Shown here in pieces: positions 17,458-24,793 of a stretch of DNA of 64,000 nucleotides (the first letter of the stretch is position 1; every line of letters begins with the position of its first letter). Made by a program: the position numbers and the translations under genes. The stretch is taken from positions 62,001 through 126,000 of the forward strand of contig NZ_FOUG01000004.1 in NCBI RefSeq assembly GCF_900114785.1, in the 5' to 3' direction. The DNA comes from Variovorax sp. OV329 (GTDB lineage Bacteria > Pseudomonadota > Gammaproteobacteria > Burkholderiales > Burkholderiaceae_C). Under the pieces are notes generated by a model. It made no database searches and was not told the DNA's origin. It saw only the letters and a program-made list of their open reading frames with translations.

Positions 17458-18546
17458 CTAGCGCAGGCCTTCCCACCAGTTGCGGTTCTCGCGCGCCTTG
17501 CCCACGGTGAGCACCTCGCCGATCTCGGGCGTGGCCAGGTTGATGCCGCGCTCCTTCGCCAGCGCCGCCACGCGCTCCAGCGGGTCGCGCCAGCCGTGGA
17601 AGGCCAGGTCGAAGGTGCTGTTGTGCACCAGGTAGAGCTGCCCTGCGCGCAGGTCCTGGAAGGCCTGCACCGTTTCCTCGGGCGTCATGTGCACCATGGG
17701 CCAGTAGCTGTCGTAGGCGCCGTTCTCCATCAGGGCCACGTCGATCTTCGGCAGGCGCTCTCCGATGGTCTTGAAGCCGCCGAAGTAGCCCGAGTCGCCC
17801 GAGTAGAAGATGTGGTCCTGCCCGCTGCGCAGCGACCAGGAAGCCCACAGGGTGCGGTTGCGGTCCCACAGCGTGCGGCCGGAGAAGTGCTGCGCTGGCG
17901 CGGCCGTGATCTTCACGCCGTTCCACTCGCGCTCCTGCCACCAGTCGAACTCCTCGATGCTCTCTGCCGGCACGCCCCAGTCGCGCAGGTGCTGCCCCAC
18001 CCCCAGCGGCACGAAGTAGCGCTTGACCCGGCCCTTGAGCGCCTCGATGGTGGGCACGTCCAGGTGGTCGTAGTGGTCGTGCGAGAGGATCAGGCCCTCG
18101 ATGGGCGGCACGTCTTCCAGCGCCAGCGGCGGCGGATGGAAGCGCTTGGGCCCGGCCCAGCTCACCGGCGAGGCGCGCGGGCCGAACACCGGGTCGATCA
18201 GCCACCACTTGCCTCGCAGTTTCAGCATGTGCGAGGAATGGCCCAGGCGGATGATGTGGTTGCTGCCGTTGTCCAGGCCGTCGAGCGTGGCCTTGTCCAG
18301 CATGCGCACCGGGATCGCATCGACCGGCACGGTGCCTTCCTTGCTCTGGAAGAAGAAGCGCGACCAGATGTCCCAGGTGCCGCGGTTGGGCTTGGCGTCG
18401 GGATTGGGCAGGTTCTGGAACCGGTGCTCCTGCACCACGTACTGCGGCGAGCGGGCCAGGTCGTCTTCGGTCACTTCGGCCTGGGCGCCGTTGGGCAGCA
18501 GCGCACTGAACAGGGGCAGCAGGCAGCCGCAGGTGAAGCGTTTCAT
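17458..18546 (-). CDS. exported MBL-fold hydrolase (UlaG/NAPE-PLD-like)
   Basis: A 362-residue metallo-beta-lactamase-fold protein with an N-terminal signal peptide (MKRFTCGCLLPLFSALLPNG, cut near QAEV). The metal-binding motif LSHDHYDHLD is intact, and GHSSHMLKLRGKWWLIDPVFG is typical of the UlaG/NAPE-phospholipase D group, which hydrolyse phosphodiester or lactone bonds. The start at 18546 opens the signal peptide and has GAAAG about 9-13 bases upstream. The 284 bases upstream of the zinc-ribbon gene and downstream of this stop hold no recognisable gene. Confidence 0.85.
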   Translation of the reverse strand: MKRFTCGCLLPLFSALLPNGAQAEVTEDDLARSPQYVVQEHRFQNLPNPDAKPNRGTWDIWSRFFFQSKEGTVPVDAIPVRMLDKATLDGLDNGSNHIIRLGHSSHMLKLRGKWWLIDPVFGPRASPVSWAGPKRFHPPPLALEDVPPIEGLILSHDHYDHLDVPTIEALKGRVKRYFVPLGVGQHLRDWGVPAESIEEFDWWQEREWNGVKITAAPAQHFSGRTLWDRNRTLWASWSLRSGQDHIFYSGDSGYFGGFKTIGERLPKIDVALMENGAYDSYWPMVHMTPEETVQAFQDLRAGQLYLVHNSTFDLAFHGWRDPLERVAALAKERGINLATPEIGEVLTVGKARENRNWWEGLR

Positions 18547-18673
18547 GGCAGGCGACTTTCTTTCGCGCGGGAAGTGGCGGGCGCGAGCATAGTCCCGAAC
18601 GCCACGGCCTGCGAGCCTGCAGGGGCAATGGCGGAGGGCGCGTGGCACCGTCCGCCATGCCCCGTCGCTTGCG

Positions 18674-19909
18674 TCAGATCACGTTGCCTTCGCGCAGCGA
18701 TGCGATGCGCGCCGCATCCAGCCCCATCTCGGCCAGCACCTCGTCGGTGTGTTGACCCAGCGCAGGCGGCGCACGGCGCAGCACGGGCGGGGTGGCCTGC
18801 AGCCGCAGCGGGCTGGCCACGCTGCCCAACTGGCCGATGCCGTCGCCGGCGTCGCGCGGCAAGTAGACCGCTAGGCCGCGGGCCTTGACCTGCTCGTCCT
18901 CGAAGGCCTGGGCGATGTCGTTGATGGGACCGCAGGGCACGGCCTTGTCTTCCAAGAGCGCGATCCACTCGGCGGTGCTGCGCGTGCGGGTGACTTCCTC
19001 CATCAGCGGAATCAGCACCTCGCGGTGGCGAACCCGCAAGGGGTTGGTGAGGAAGCGCGGGTCCTTCGCCCATTCGCCGTGGCCGGCCGCCTCGCAGAAG
19101 CGCTCGAACTGGCCGTTGTTGCCGATGGCCAGCAGCACCGAGCCGTCGGCCGTGCGGAAGTCCTGGTAGGGCGCCAGGCTGGGGTGCGTGTTGCCCTGGC
19201 GCTGGGGAGCCACGCCGGTGTTGAGGAAGGCGCTGGCCTGGTTGGCCAGGATGGCCATGCCCACGTCGAGCAGGGCCATGTCGATGTGCTGGCCTTCGCC
19301 GGTCTGGTGGCGCACGTTGAGCGCGGCCAGGATGGCGCTGCTGGCGTACACGCCGGTGAACAGGTCGGTGAGCGCCACGCCCACCCGCAACGGGCCGCCG
19401 CCGGGCTCTTCGTCGGGACGGCCGGTGATGCTCATCATGCCGGTGGTGGCCTGGATCATCAGGTCGTAGCCGGCGCGCTGCGCATGCGGGCCGTCGTGGC
19501 CGAAACCAGTGACGCTGCAGTAGATGAGGCGCGGGTTGAGTTCGCGCAGCGACGCGTAGTCCAGCCCGTATTGCTTCAGCCCGCCGGTCTTGAAGTTCTC
19601 GACCAGGATGTCGGCCTCCTGCGCCATCTGCCGCAGCAGGGCCTGGCCCTCGGCGCTGGCCATGTCCATCGTCACCGAGCGCTTGTTGCGGTTGCAGCAG
19701 CTGAAGTAGCTGGCCTGGTCGGTGTCGCGGCCCTGGTCGTCCTTCAGGAAGGGCGGGCCCCAGTGCCGCGTGTCGTCGCCCACCTCGGGGCGCTCGATCT
19801 TGACCACGTCGGCGCCCAGGTCGGCCAGGATCTGGGTGCACCACGGCCCCGCGAGCACGCGGGACAAATCCAGCACCTTGATGCCGTCAAGCGCAGCGCG
19901 CGTGGCCAT
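18674..19909 (-). CDS. CaiB/BaiF (class III) CoA-transferase, probable succinyl-CoA:glutarate type
   Basis: A 411-residue class III CoA-transferase. Opening GIKVLDLSRVLAGPWCTQIL and EVGDDTRHWGPP are standard; the aspartate of HIDMALLD matches the catalytic residue that forms the anhydride intermediate. Its ATG overlaps the stop of the glutaryl-CoA dehydrogenase gene by one base, so the two are translationally coupled. By that context the enzyme most likely activates glutarate to glutaryl-CoA (the role of human SUGCT), feeding the dehydrogenase. The substrate is inference; the family call is firm. Confidence 0.9.
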   Translation of the reverse strand: MATRAALDGIKVLDLSRVLAGPWCTQILADLGADVVKIERPEVGDDTRHWGPPFLKDDQGRDTDQASYFSCCNRNKRSVTMDMASAEGQALLRQMAQEADILVENFKTGGLKQYGLDYASLRELNPRLIYCSVTGFGHDGPHAQRAGYDLMIQATTGMMSITGRPDEEPGGGPLRVGVALTDLFTGVYASSAILAALNVRHQTGEGQHIDMALLDVGMAILANQASAFLNTGVAPQRQGNTHPSLAPYQDFRTADGSVLLAIGNNGQFERFCEAAGHGEWAKDPRFLTNPLRVRHREVLIPLMEEVTRTRSTAEWIALLEDKAVPCGPINDIAQAFEDEQVKARGLAVYLPRDAGDGIGQLGSVASPLRLQATPPVLRRAPPALGQHTDEVLAEMGLDAARIASLREGNVI

Positions 19910-21105
19910 CAGAACGCTGCGATGCCGGTGATGGCGCGGCCCAGGATGAGCGCGTGGATGTCGTGCGTGCCTTCGTAGGTGTTCACCACTTCCAGGTTGA
20001 CCAGGTGGCGGGCCACGCCGAACTCGTCGCTGATGCCGTTGCCGCCCATCATGTCGCGCGCCAGGCGCGCGATGTCCAGGGCCTTGCCGCAGTTGTTGCG
20101 CTTCATGATCGAGGTGACCTCGACCGAGGCGGTGCCCTCGTCCTTCATGCGGCCCAGGCGCAGGCTGCCCTGCAGGCCCAGCGTGATCTCGGTCTGCATG
20201 TCGGCCAGCTTCTTCTGGATGAGCTGGTTGGCCGCCAGGGGCTTGCCGAACTGCTTGCGGTCCAGCACGTACTGGCGGGCGCGGTGCCAGCAGTCTTCGG
20301 CGGCGCCCATCGCACCCCACGAGATGCCGTAGCGCGCGCTGTTCAGGCAGGTGAAGGGACCTTTCAGGCCCTGCACCTCGGGGAAGGCGTTCTCCTCGGG
20401 ACAGAAGACGTTGTCCATCACCACCTCACCGGTGATGCTGGCGCGCAGGCCCACCTTGCCGTGGATGGCCGGGGCCGACAGGCCCTTCATGCCCTTTTCC
20501 AGCACGAAGCCGCGGATCGGGCCGACGGTGCCGGTCTCGCTCACTTCCTTGGCCCAGACGACGAACACGTCGGCGATCGGGCTGTTGCTGATCCACATCT
20601 TGGCGCCGCTGAGCGAGTAGCCGCCCGGCACCTTCTTGGCGCGGGTGACCATGCTGCCGGGGTCGGAGCCGTGGTCGGGCTCGGTCAGGCCGAAGCAGCC
20701 GATCCATTCGCCGGTGGCCAGCTTGGGCAGGTACTTCTGCTTCTGCGCCTCGGTGCCGAATTCGTTGATGGGCACCATCACCAGCGAGCTCTGCACGCTG
20801 GCCATCGAGCGGTAGCCCGAATCGACGCGCTCGACTTCGCGGGCGATCAGGCCGTAGGCCACGTAGTTCAGGCCGGGGCCGCCGTACTCCTCGGGAATGG
20901 TCGGGCCCAGCAGGCCCAGGGCGCCCATTTCGCGGAACACGGCCGGGTCGGTCTCGCCATTGCGAAAGCCCTCGAGCACGCGCGGTGCCAGGCGCTCCTG
21001 GCAGTAGGCGTTGGCGGCGTCGCGGATCATGCGCTCGTCGTCGGTGAGCTGCTGGTCGAGCAGGAAGGGGTCGTCCCAATGGAAGGCAGCTTTCTTGGTG
21101 GCCAT
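19909..21105 (-). CDS. gcdH: glutaryl-CoA dehydrogenase
   Basis: A 398-residue FAD acyl-CoA dehydrogenase that oxidises and decarboxylates glutaryl-CoA to crotonyl-CoA in lysine, tryptophan and glutarate breakdown. Length and wording ([35 protein letters not shown]) match GcdH closely. The catalytic glutamate lies in [20 protein letters not shown] near the C-terminus. The ATG at 21105 has GAGAG about 9 bases upstream; a longer frame exists but would cross the divergent promoter. It is first in a two-gene operon with the CoA-transferase, and a LysR gene reads away from it. Confidence 0.95.
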   Translation of the reverse strand: MATKKAAFHWDDPFLLDQQLTDDERMIRDAANAYCQERLAPRVLEGFRNGETDPAVFREMGALGLLGPTIPEEYGGPGLNYVAYGLIAREVERVDSGYRSMASVQSSLVMVPINEFGTEAQKQKYLPKLATGEWIGCFGLTEPDHGSDPGSMVTRAKKVPGGYSLSGAKMWISNSPIADVFVVWAKEVSETGTVGPIRGFVLEKGMKGLSAPAIHGKVGLRASITGEVVMDNVFCPEENAFPEVQGLKGPFTCLNSARYGISWGAMGAAEDCWHRARQYVLDRKQFGKPLAANQLIQKKLADMQTEITLGLQGSLRLGRMKDEGTASVEVTSIMKRNNCGKALDIARLARDMMGGNGISDEFGVARHLVNLEVVNTYEGTHDIHALILGRAITGIAAF

Positions 21106-21203
21106 GGCGGTCTCTCGTGTCGAAGTGATGGGGGATGCTGGGGGCGATCGTAGTCCTGCCAGCCGCACCGAGGCAACCGATTGTTCCGCACCCAGACATG
21201 CAG

Positions 21204-21219
21204 TCCAGGCATATCTGGA
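21204..21219. promoter_or_regulatory. palindrome TCCAGGCATATCTGGA in the gcdH/LysR divergent promoter region
   Basis: A perfect 5-bp inverted repeat TCCAG-N6-CTGGA lies midway between the two divergent starts (98 bases from gcdH, 62 from the LysR gene). It is a candidate operator for the LysR protein; it is not a strict T-N11-A box. Confidence 0.4.
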
Positions 21220-21281
21220 CGGTCGAATTCTGGGAATCGTGCGAGCAAAACGCCCTGGCGAGTCATACACTCTGCGCATAC

Positions 21282-22184
21282 ATGCGACGCAAGATCCCGC
21301 CCATGCAGACCCTCGTCTGCTTCGACGCCGCTGCCCGGCACGAGAGCTACACCCGCGCCGCGCAGGAGCTGTCGCTGACGCAGAGCGCAGTGTCGCGCCA
21401 GATCGGCGCGCTGGAGTCCTTCCTGGGCGTGCCGCTGTTCAGGCGCACGCGCCACGGCGTGGCCCTCACGCAGAGCGGCGCAGCCTACGCGCGGCAGATC
21501 TCGCGCCGGCTGGAGGCCATGGAACGCGACACGCTGGATGCCATGGCGCGCCAGGGCGAAGGCGGCTCGCTGTCACTGGCGGCCGTTCCCACCTTCGCCA
21601 CGCGCTGGCTGGTGCCGCGCCTGCCGGATTTTGCGAAGCGGCATCCCGACGTGGTGGTGCACATCGAGACCCGCACCCGGCCGTTCCTCTTCGCTGACGC
21701 CGAATTCGACGCCGCCCTGTACGCCGGCACGCCCGCGCAGGTGCAGAGCTGGGCCGGCACGCGCGCCCTGCTGCTGATGCACGAGGACGTGGTGCCGGTG
21801 TGCAGCCCCACCCTGCTGCCGCGCGGCAAGCCGGTGACGCCCGCGGCCGTCGCGAAGCTGCCGCTGCTGCAGCAGAGCACCCGCCCCGATGGCTGGCGCC
21901 AGTGGTTCGACGCGCAGCAGGTGGACGCGCCCAATGCCCGCGGCGGGCCGCGCTACGAGCTCTTCTCCATCCTCGCGGCCGCGGCATCGCACGGGCTGGG
22001 CGTGGCACTGATGCCCACCATGCTGGTGGAGGACGAACTGGCGCGAGGCGAACTCGTCGTGGCCTGCGCGCGGCCGCTCTCGGGCCGGCGCAACTACTAC
22101 TTGGTGACGCCGGAGCGCGCCGATGCGGGCGCGCTGCTGCAGCTCTTCAGCGACTGGCTGGCGGCGCAAGCGCGGGCAGGCTGA
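21282..22184 (+). CDS. LysR-family regulator (GcvA-like), probable regulator of the glutarate operon
   Basis: A 300-residue LysR protein. The helix-turn-helix spans about residues 6-65 ([20 protein letters not shown] as recognition region); the effector domain has the GcvA-subgroup block [21 protein letters not shown]. The start at 21282 was chosen because it begins just before the helix-turn-helix; no Shine-Dalgarno sequence is evident and the message may have a short leader. It is divergent from gcdH-CoA-transferase, like GcdR-type regulators in other proteobacteria, so glutarate or glutaryl-CoA is the likely inducer. That is inference. Confidence 0.88.
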   Translation: MRRKIPPMQTLVCFDAAARHESYTRAAQELSLTQSAVSRQIGALESFLGVPLFRRTRHGVALTQSGAAYARQISRRLEAMERDTLDAMARQGEGGSLSLAAVPTFATRWLVPRLPDFAKRHPDVVVHIETRTRPFLFADAEFDAALYAGTPAQVQSWAGTRALLLMHEDVVPVCSPTLLPRGKPVTPAAVAKLPLLQQSTRPDGWRQWFDAQQVDAPNARGGPRYELFSILAAAASHGLGVALMPTMLVEDELARGELVVACARPLSGRRNYYLVTPERADAGALLQLFSDWLAAQARAG

Positions 22185-22249
22185 CGCGCCAGGAAACCCA
22201 CGTCCGGAAATGGCCGACGAGGGCGCGGCTTTGCGGACACACTGGCCGC

Positions 22250-22960
22250 ATGACTTCCGCTTCCGCCCGCGTGGCCGCCCTGCCCTGGCCGCGCATCGAG
22301 ACCGAGCTGGCCACCCAGGGCTGCGCCACCACCGGGCCGCTCTTCACGCCCGATGAATGCGCCGCGCTCACCGCGCTCTACGGCCAGGACAAGCCCTTCC
22401 GCAGCCGCGTCGTGATGCAGCGCCACGGCTTCGGCCAGGGCGAATACAAGTACTTCGACTATCCGCTGCCCGTCACCTTGTCCGATTGGCGCGAAGCGCT
22501 CTACGAGCGCCTGGCGCCACTGGCCAATGCCTGGGCGCCCGCGCTGGGCGTGGACGCGCCCTACCCCCTGCGCCACGCCGAGTACATCGCCCGCTGCCAC
22601 GCGGCAGGACAGACCCGGCCGACGCCACTGCTGCTGCGCTACGAGCCAGGCGACTACAACTGCCTGCACCAGGACCTGTACGGCGAGCTGCAGTTCCCCC
22701 TGCAGCTGACGGTGCTGCTGAGCCGCCCCGGCGAGGACTTCGGCGGCGGCGAGTTCGTGCTGACCGAGCAGCGGCCGCGCATGCAGTCGCGCGCCGAGGT
22801 GGTGCCGCTGCAGCAGGGCGAGGCGGTGATCTTTGCCGTCAACCAGCGGCCGGTGCAGGGCACGCGCGGCACCTACCGCGTGACCATGCGCCACGGCGTG
22901 AGCCGCGTGCGGTCCGGGCGGCGCATGACGCTGGGGTTGATCTTCCACGACGCCGCCTGA
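22250..22960 (+). CDS. 2-oxoglutarate/Fe(II)-dependent oxygenase (prolyl-4-hydroxylase-like)
   Basis: A 236-residue oxygenase. The iron ligands are visible as His-x-Asp in CLHQDLYGE and the distal His in TMRHGVSRV; an arginine in the following VRSGRRMTL segment fits the 2-oxoglutarate carboxylate site. GGGEFVLTEQRPR is the usual mid-domain block. No signal peptide, so it acts in the cytosol. The substrate is unknown; relatives hydroxylate proteins or repair nucleic acids. Its stop faces the stop of the Crp/Fnr gene 10 bases away. Confidence 0.82.
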   Translation: MTSASARVAALPWPRIETELATQGCATTGPLFTPDECAALTALYGQDKPFRSRVVMQRHGFGQGEYKYFDYPLPVTLSDWREALYERLAPLANAWAPALGVDAPYPLRHAEYIARCHAAGQTRPTPLLLRYEPGDYNCLHQDLYGELQFPLQLTVLLSRPGEDFGGGEFVLTEQRPRMQSRAEVVPLQQGEAVIFAVNQRPVQGTRGTYRVTMRHGVSRVRSGRRMTLGLIFHDAA

Positions 22961-22970
22961 ACGGCGCGCG

Positions 22971-23690
22971 CTACCCCGCCCCGCGCACCTCCGCCACCAT
23001 CTGCTCCAGCTGTTCCACGTCGCACAGCAGCAGCGCCTTGCCCTCCTTGGCCAGCAGGCCGCGCTGCTGCAGCGCATTGAGTTCGCGCGTGACCTGCTCC
23101 CGGTTGGTGCTGACGCGGCTGGCCATCTCGGCATGCGTGGGCGCGGGATCCAGCCGCGCGCGGTTGCTCTCGCAGCCGGCCTCGCGTGCCAGGCGCAACA
23201 GTTCGGCATGCACGCGGTTCTGCACGCCCAGGGTACTGAGGTCGATGACGCGCTCGGAGATCTGCCGCACCAGGCGGCACAGCCCGCGCATCACGCGCTC
23301 GCCCACGCCGGGCTCCTCCTGCAGCAGGCGCAGGAAGTGCGATGCGCCCAGCGAGGCGATGAGGCTGGGGCGCAGCGTCAGCACGTCGGCCGAGCGCGGC
23401 TCGCCATCGATGGCGGCCAGCTCGCCGAAGTGGCCACCCGTGCCCACTTCGCGAAAGGTGAGCTGGCGCCCGTTGAGCGCGAAGATGGTCACGCGGATCT
23501 CGCCGTTGATGACGAAGTGCACGTCGCTCTCGCGCTCGGCGCGCTGAACCAGCAGGCGCCCGGCCGGCAGGCTGCGCCACTGGCAGGCCTGCGCGAGCGC
23601 GTCCAGCCGGTCCGGCGCAAGCCCCTCGAAGAGCTGCACCGAGCGCAGGCCCAGGCTGGAACGCGGCGGCAAGGCGGAGGAAGTCGACAT
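22971..23690 (-). CDS. Crp/Fnr-family transcriptional regulator
   Basis: A 239-residue regulator. Residues about 20-135 form a cyclic-nucleotide-binding-type beta roll (VINGEIRVTIFALNGRQLTF, GGHFGELAAIDGEPRSADV). The C-terminal winged helix has THAEMASRVSTNREQVTREL. The GELAAIDGEPRSA block resembles the cNMP phosphate-binding cassette, so cAMP or a related ligand is possible. No N-terminal cysteine cluster, so it is not an Fe-S FNR. The ATG at 23690 has GGGG about 8 bases upstream; an in-frame ATG two codons earlier is also possible. The inverted repeat GTGCG-N4-CGCAC at 23743-23756 upstream could be its own site. Confidence 0.9.
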   Translation of the reverse strand: MSTSSALPPRSSLGLRSVQLFEGLAPDRLDALAQACQWRSLPAGRLLVQRAERESDVHFVINGEIRVTIFALNGRQLTFREVGTGGHFGELAAIDGEPRSADVLTLRPSLIASLGASHFLRLLQEEPGVGERVMRGLCRLVRQISERVIDLSTLGVQNRVHAELLRLAREAGCESNRARLDPAPTHAEMASRVSTNREQVTRELNALQQRGLLAKEGKALLLCDVEQLEQMVAEVRGAG

Positions 23691-23841
23691 TGGCATGCCC
23701 CAGCGCGACTGGCGCGGCCGGGTGCGCCATCGTCGCGAATGTGTGCGAAAGCGCACTGCCGGATCAGACCGGGAAGAGGACAGTCCGTTCCCGTGATGGC
23801 GCGATTCCCGCGGCCCACACTGCAAGACAGGAGATTCAATC

Positions 23842-24276
23842 ATGAACCGCAAGCAAGCACTCGGGATCGCCGCGCTGATGTTGTCCGCTGCCGCTTCCGT
23901 CTCGGCACAAACCGTTCCGGCCGAACAATGGGTGGGCGCGCCCATCACCTTCAGCAGCAGCCAGAGCCGCGCTGAAGTCACGGCCGGTTACTACGCCTCG
24001 CCTTCCAGCGCGCCGCAGGAACTGCGCGTGGGCCCGGCCGATGCCGGCCCCGGCGCGATGGACCGTGCCACCGTGGCTGCCGAACGCAACCTGTGGCTGC
24101 GTGCCGGCTTGAACAACTATGGCGAGTACGCCTACATGGACCCGCTGTATTCACAGCGCCTGGCCAACTACAACCGCATGCGCGGCGGCCCCGAGTTCAT
24201 GGCTGAACTCAATCGCATCGAAGCGGGCAAGTCGCGCAGCACCGCGATGAACGCCAGCGCCGCATCCGGCCAATGA
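23842..24276 (+). CDS. small secreted protein of unknown function, 144 residues
   Basis: A strong AGGAG Shine-Dalgarno precedes the ATG, and residues 1-22 form a classic signal peptide ending SVSAQ. The mature part is hydrophilic with several aromatic Tyr/Asn motifs (AGYYASPSSAP, NNYGEYAYMDP, NYNRMRGGPEFMAEL) and no Cys. I do not recognise a family; proteins of this kind are scattered in Comamonadaceae. It has its own terminator and a promoter region shared with the divergent Crp/Fnr gene, so that regulator may control it. Confidence 0.7.
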   Translation: MNRKQALGIAALMLSAAASVSAQTVPAEQWVGAPITFSSSQSRAEVTAGYYASPSSAPQELRVGPADAGPGAMDRATVAAERNLWLRAGLNNYGEYAYMDPLYSQRLANYNRMRGGPEFMAELNRIEAGKSRSTAMNASAASGQ

Positions 24277-24292
24277 GAGGGGGGGCTCCGAA

Positions 24293-24322
24293 GGGGGCGC
24301 TGCGGCGCCCCCTTTTTTCTTT
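24293..24322 (+). terminator. Rho-independent terminator after the small secreted protein gene
   Basis: Perfect 8-bp stem GGGGGCGC/GCGCCCCC with a TGCG loop, followed by TTTTTTCTTTT. It also lies just beyond the stop of the convergent ybaY gene. Confidence 0.9.
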
Positions 24323-24334
24323 TCCCGGCCGGCT

Positions 24335-24793
24335 TCAGCGCGGACCGGGGGCGGCGCGCACCAGCACCAGGTGCACCGTGTAGCCGCCACCCTGCGTGAG
24401 CACCGGGTAGGCGGTGTCGTTGATGAACAGCAGCTGTCCGCCCTGCTCCACGCGCGCCGCCACCGTGTAGCGCCTGTTCGGATCGACCTTGGCGGCGTCC
24501 ACTGCCAGCTCGAAGGGAAGCGGCGGCTGGCGGCCGTCGGTGGTGAAGCGCTGCTCCGACATCACCACCGCCGGTGCATCCATGCGCGACACGTCCTGCA
24601 GCCGCACGGTGACGGTGGCGTCGGGCGGCACCGCCATGCGCTCGCGCCAGTTGATGGTGCCGGTGACCCGGGCCGTCTGCATCGTGCCCGGCGTGCTGTC
24701 GCCGGTGCCCAGGTTCCACAGCGTGCAGCCGGACAGCAGCAGGGCTGCGCCGGTGGCAACGGAGACGATGCAGGTGCGTCGAACGAGCTTCAT
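24335..24793 (-). CDS. ybaY: YbaY-family lipoprotein
   Basis: A 152-residue lipoprotein with lipobox LLSGC (Cys23) after a basic, hydrophobic signal. The mature part TARVTGTINWRERMAVPPDA through VVMSEQRFTTDGRQPPLPFEL and GGQLLFINDTAYPVL is the YbaY beta-sandwich domain; function unknown beyond envelope localisation. The ATG overlaps the stop of the acetoacetate-CoA ligase gene by four bases (ATGA), and AGGCGAGAG lies upstream, so it is the last gene of a three-gene operon. Confidence 0.85.
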   Translation of the reverse strand: MKLVRRTCIVSVATGAALLLSGCTLWNLGTGDSTPGTMQTARVTGTINWRERMAVPPDATVTVRLQDVSRMDAPAVVMSEQRFTTDGRQPPLPFELAVDAAKVDPNRRYTVAARVEQGGQLLFINDTAYPVLTQGGGYTVHLVLVRAAPGPR

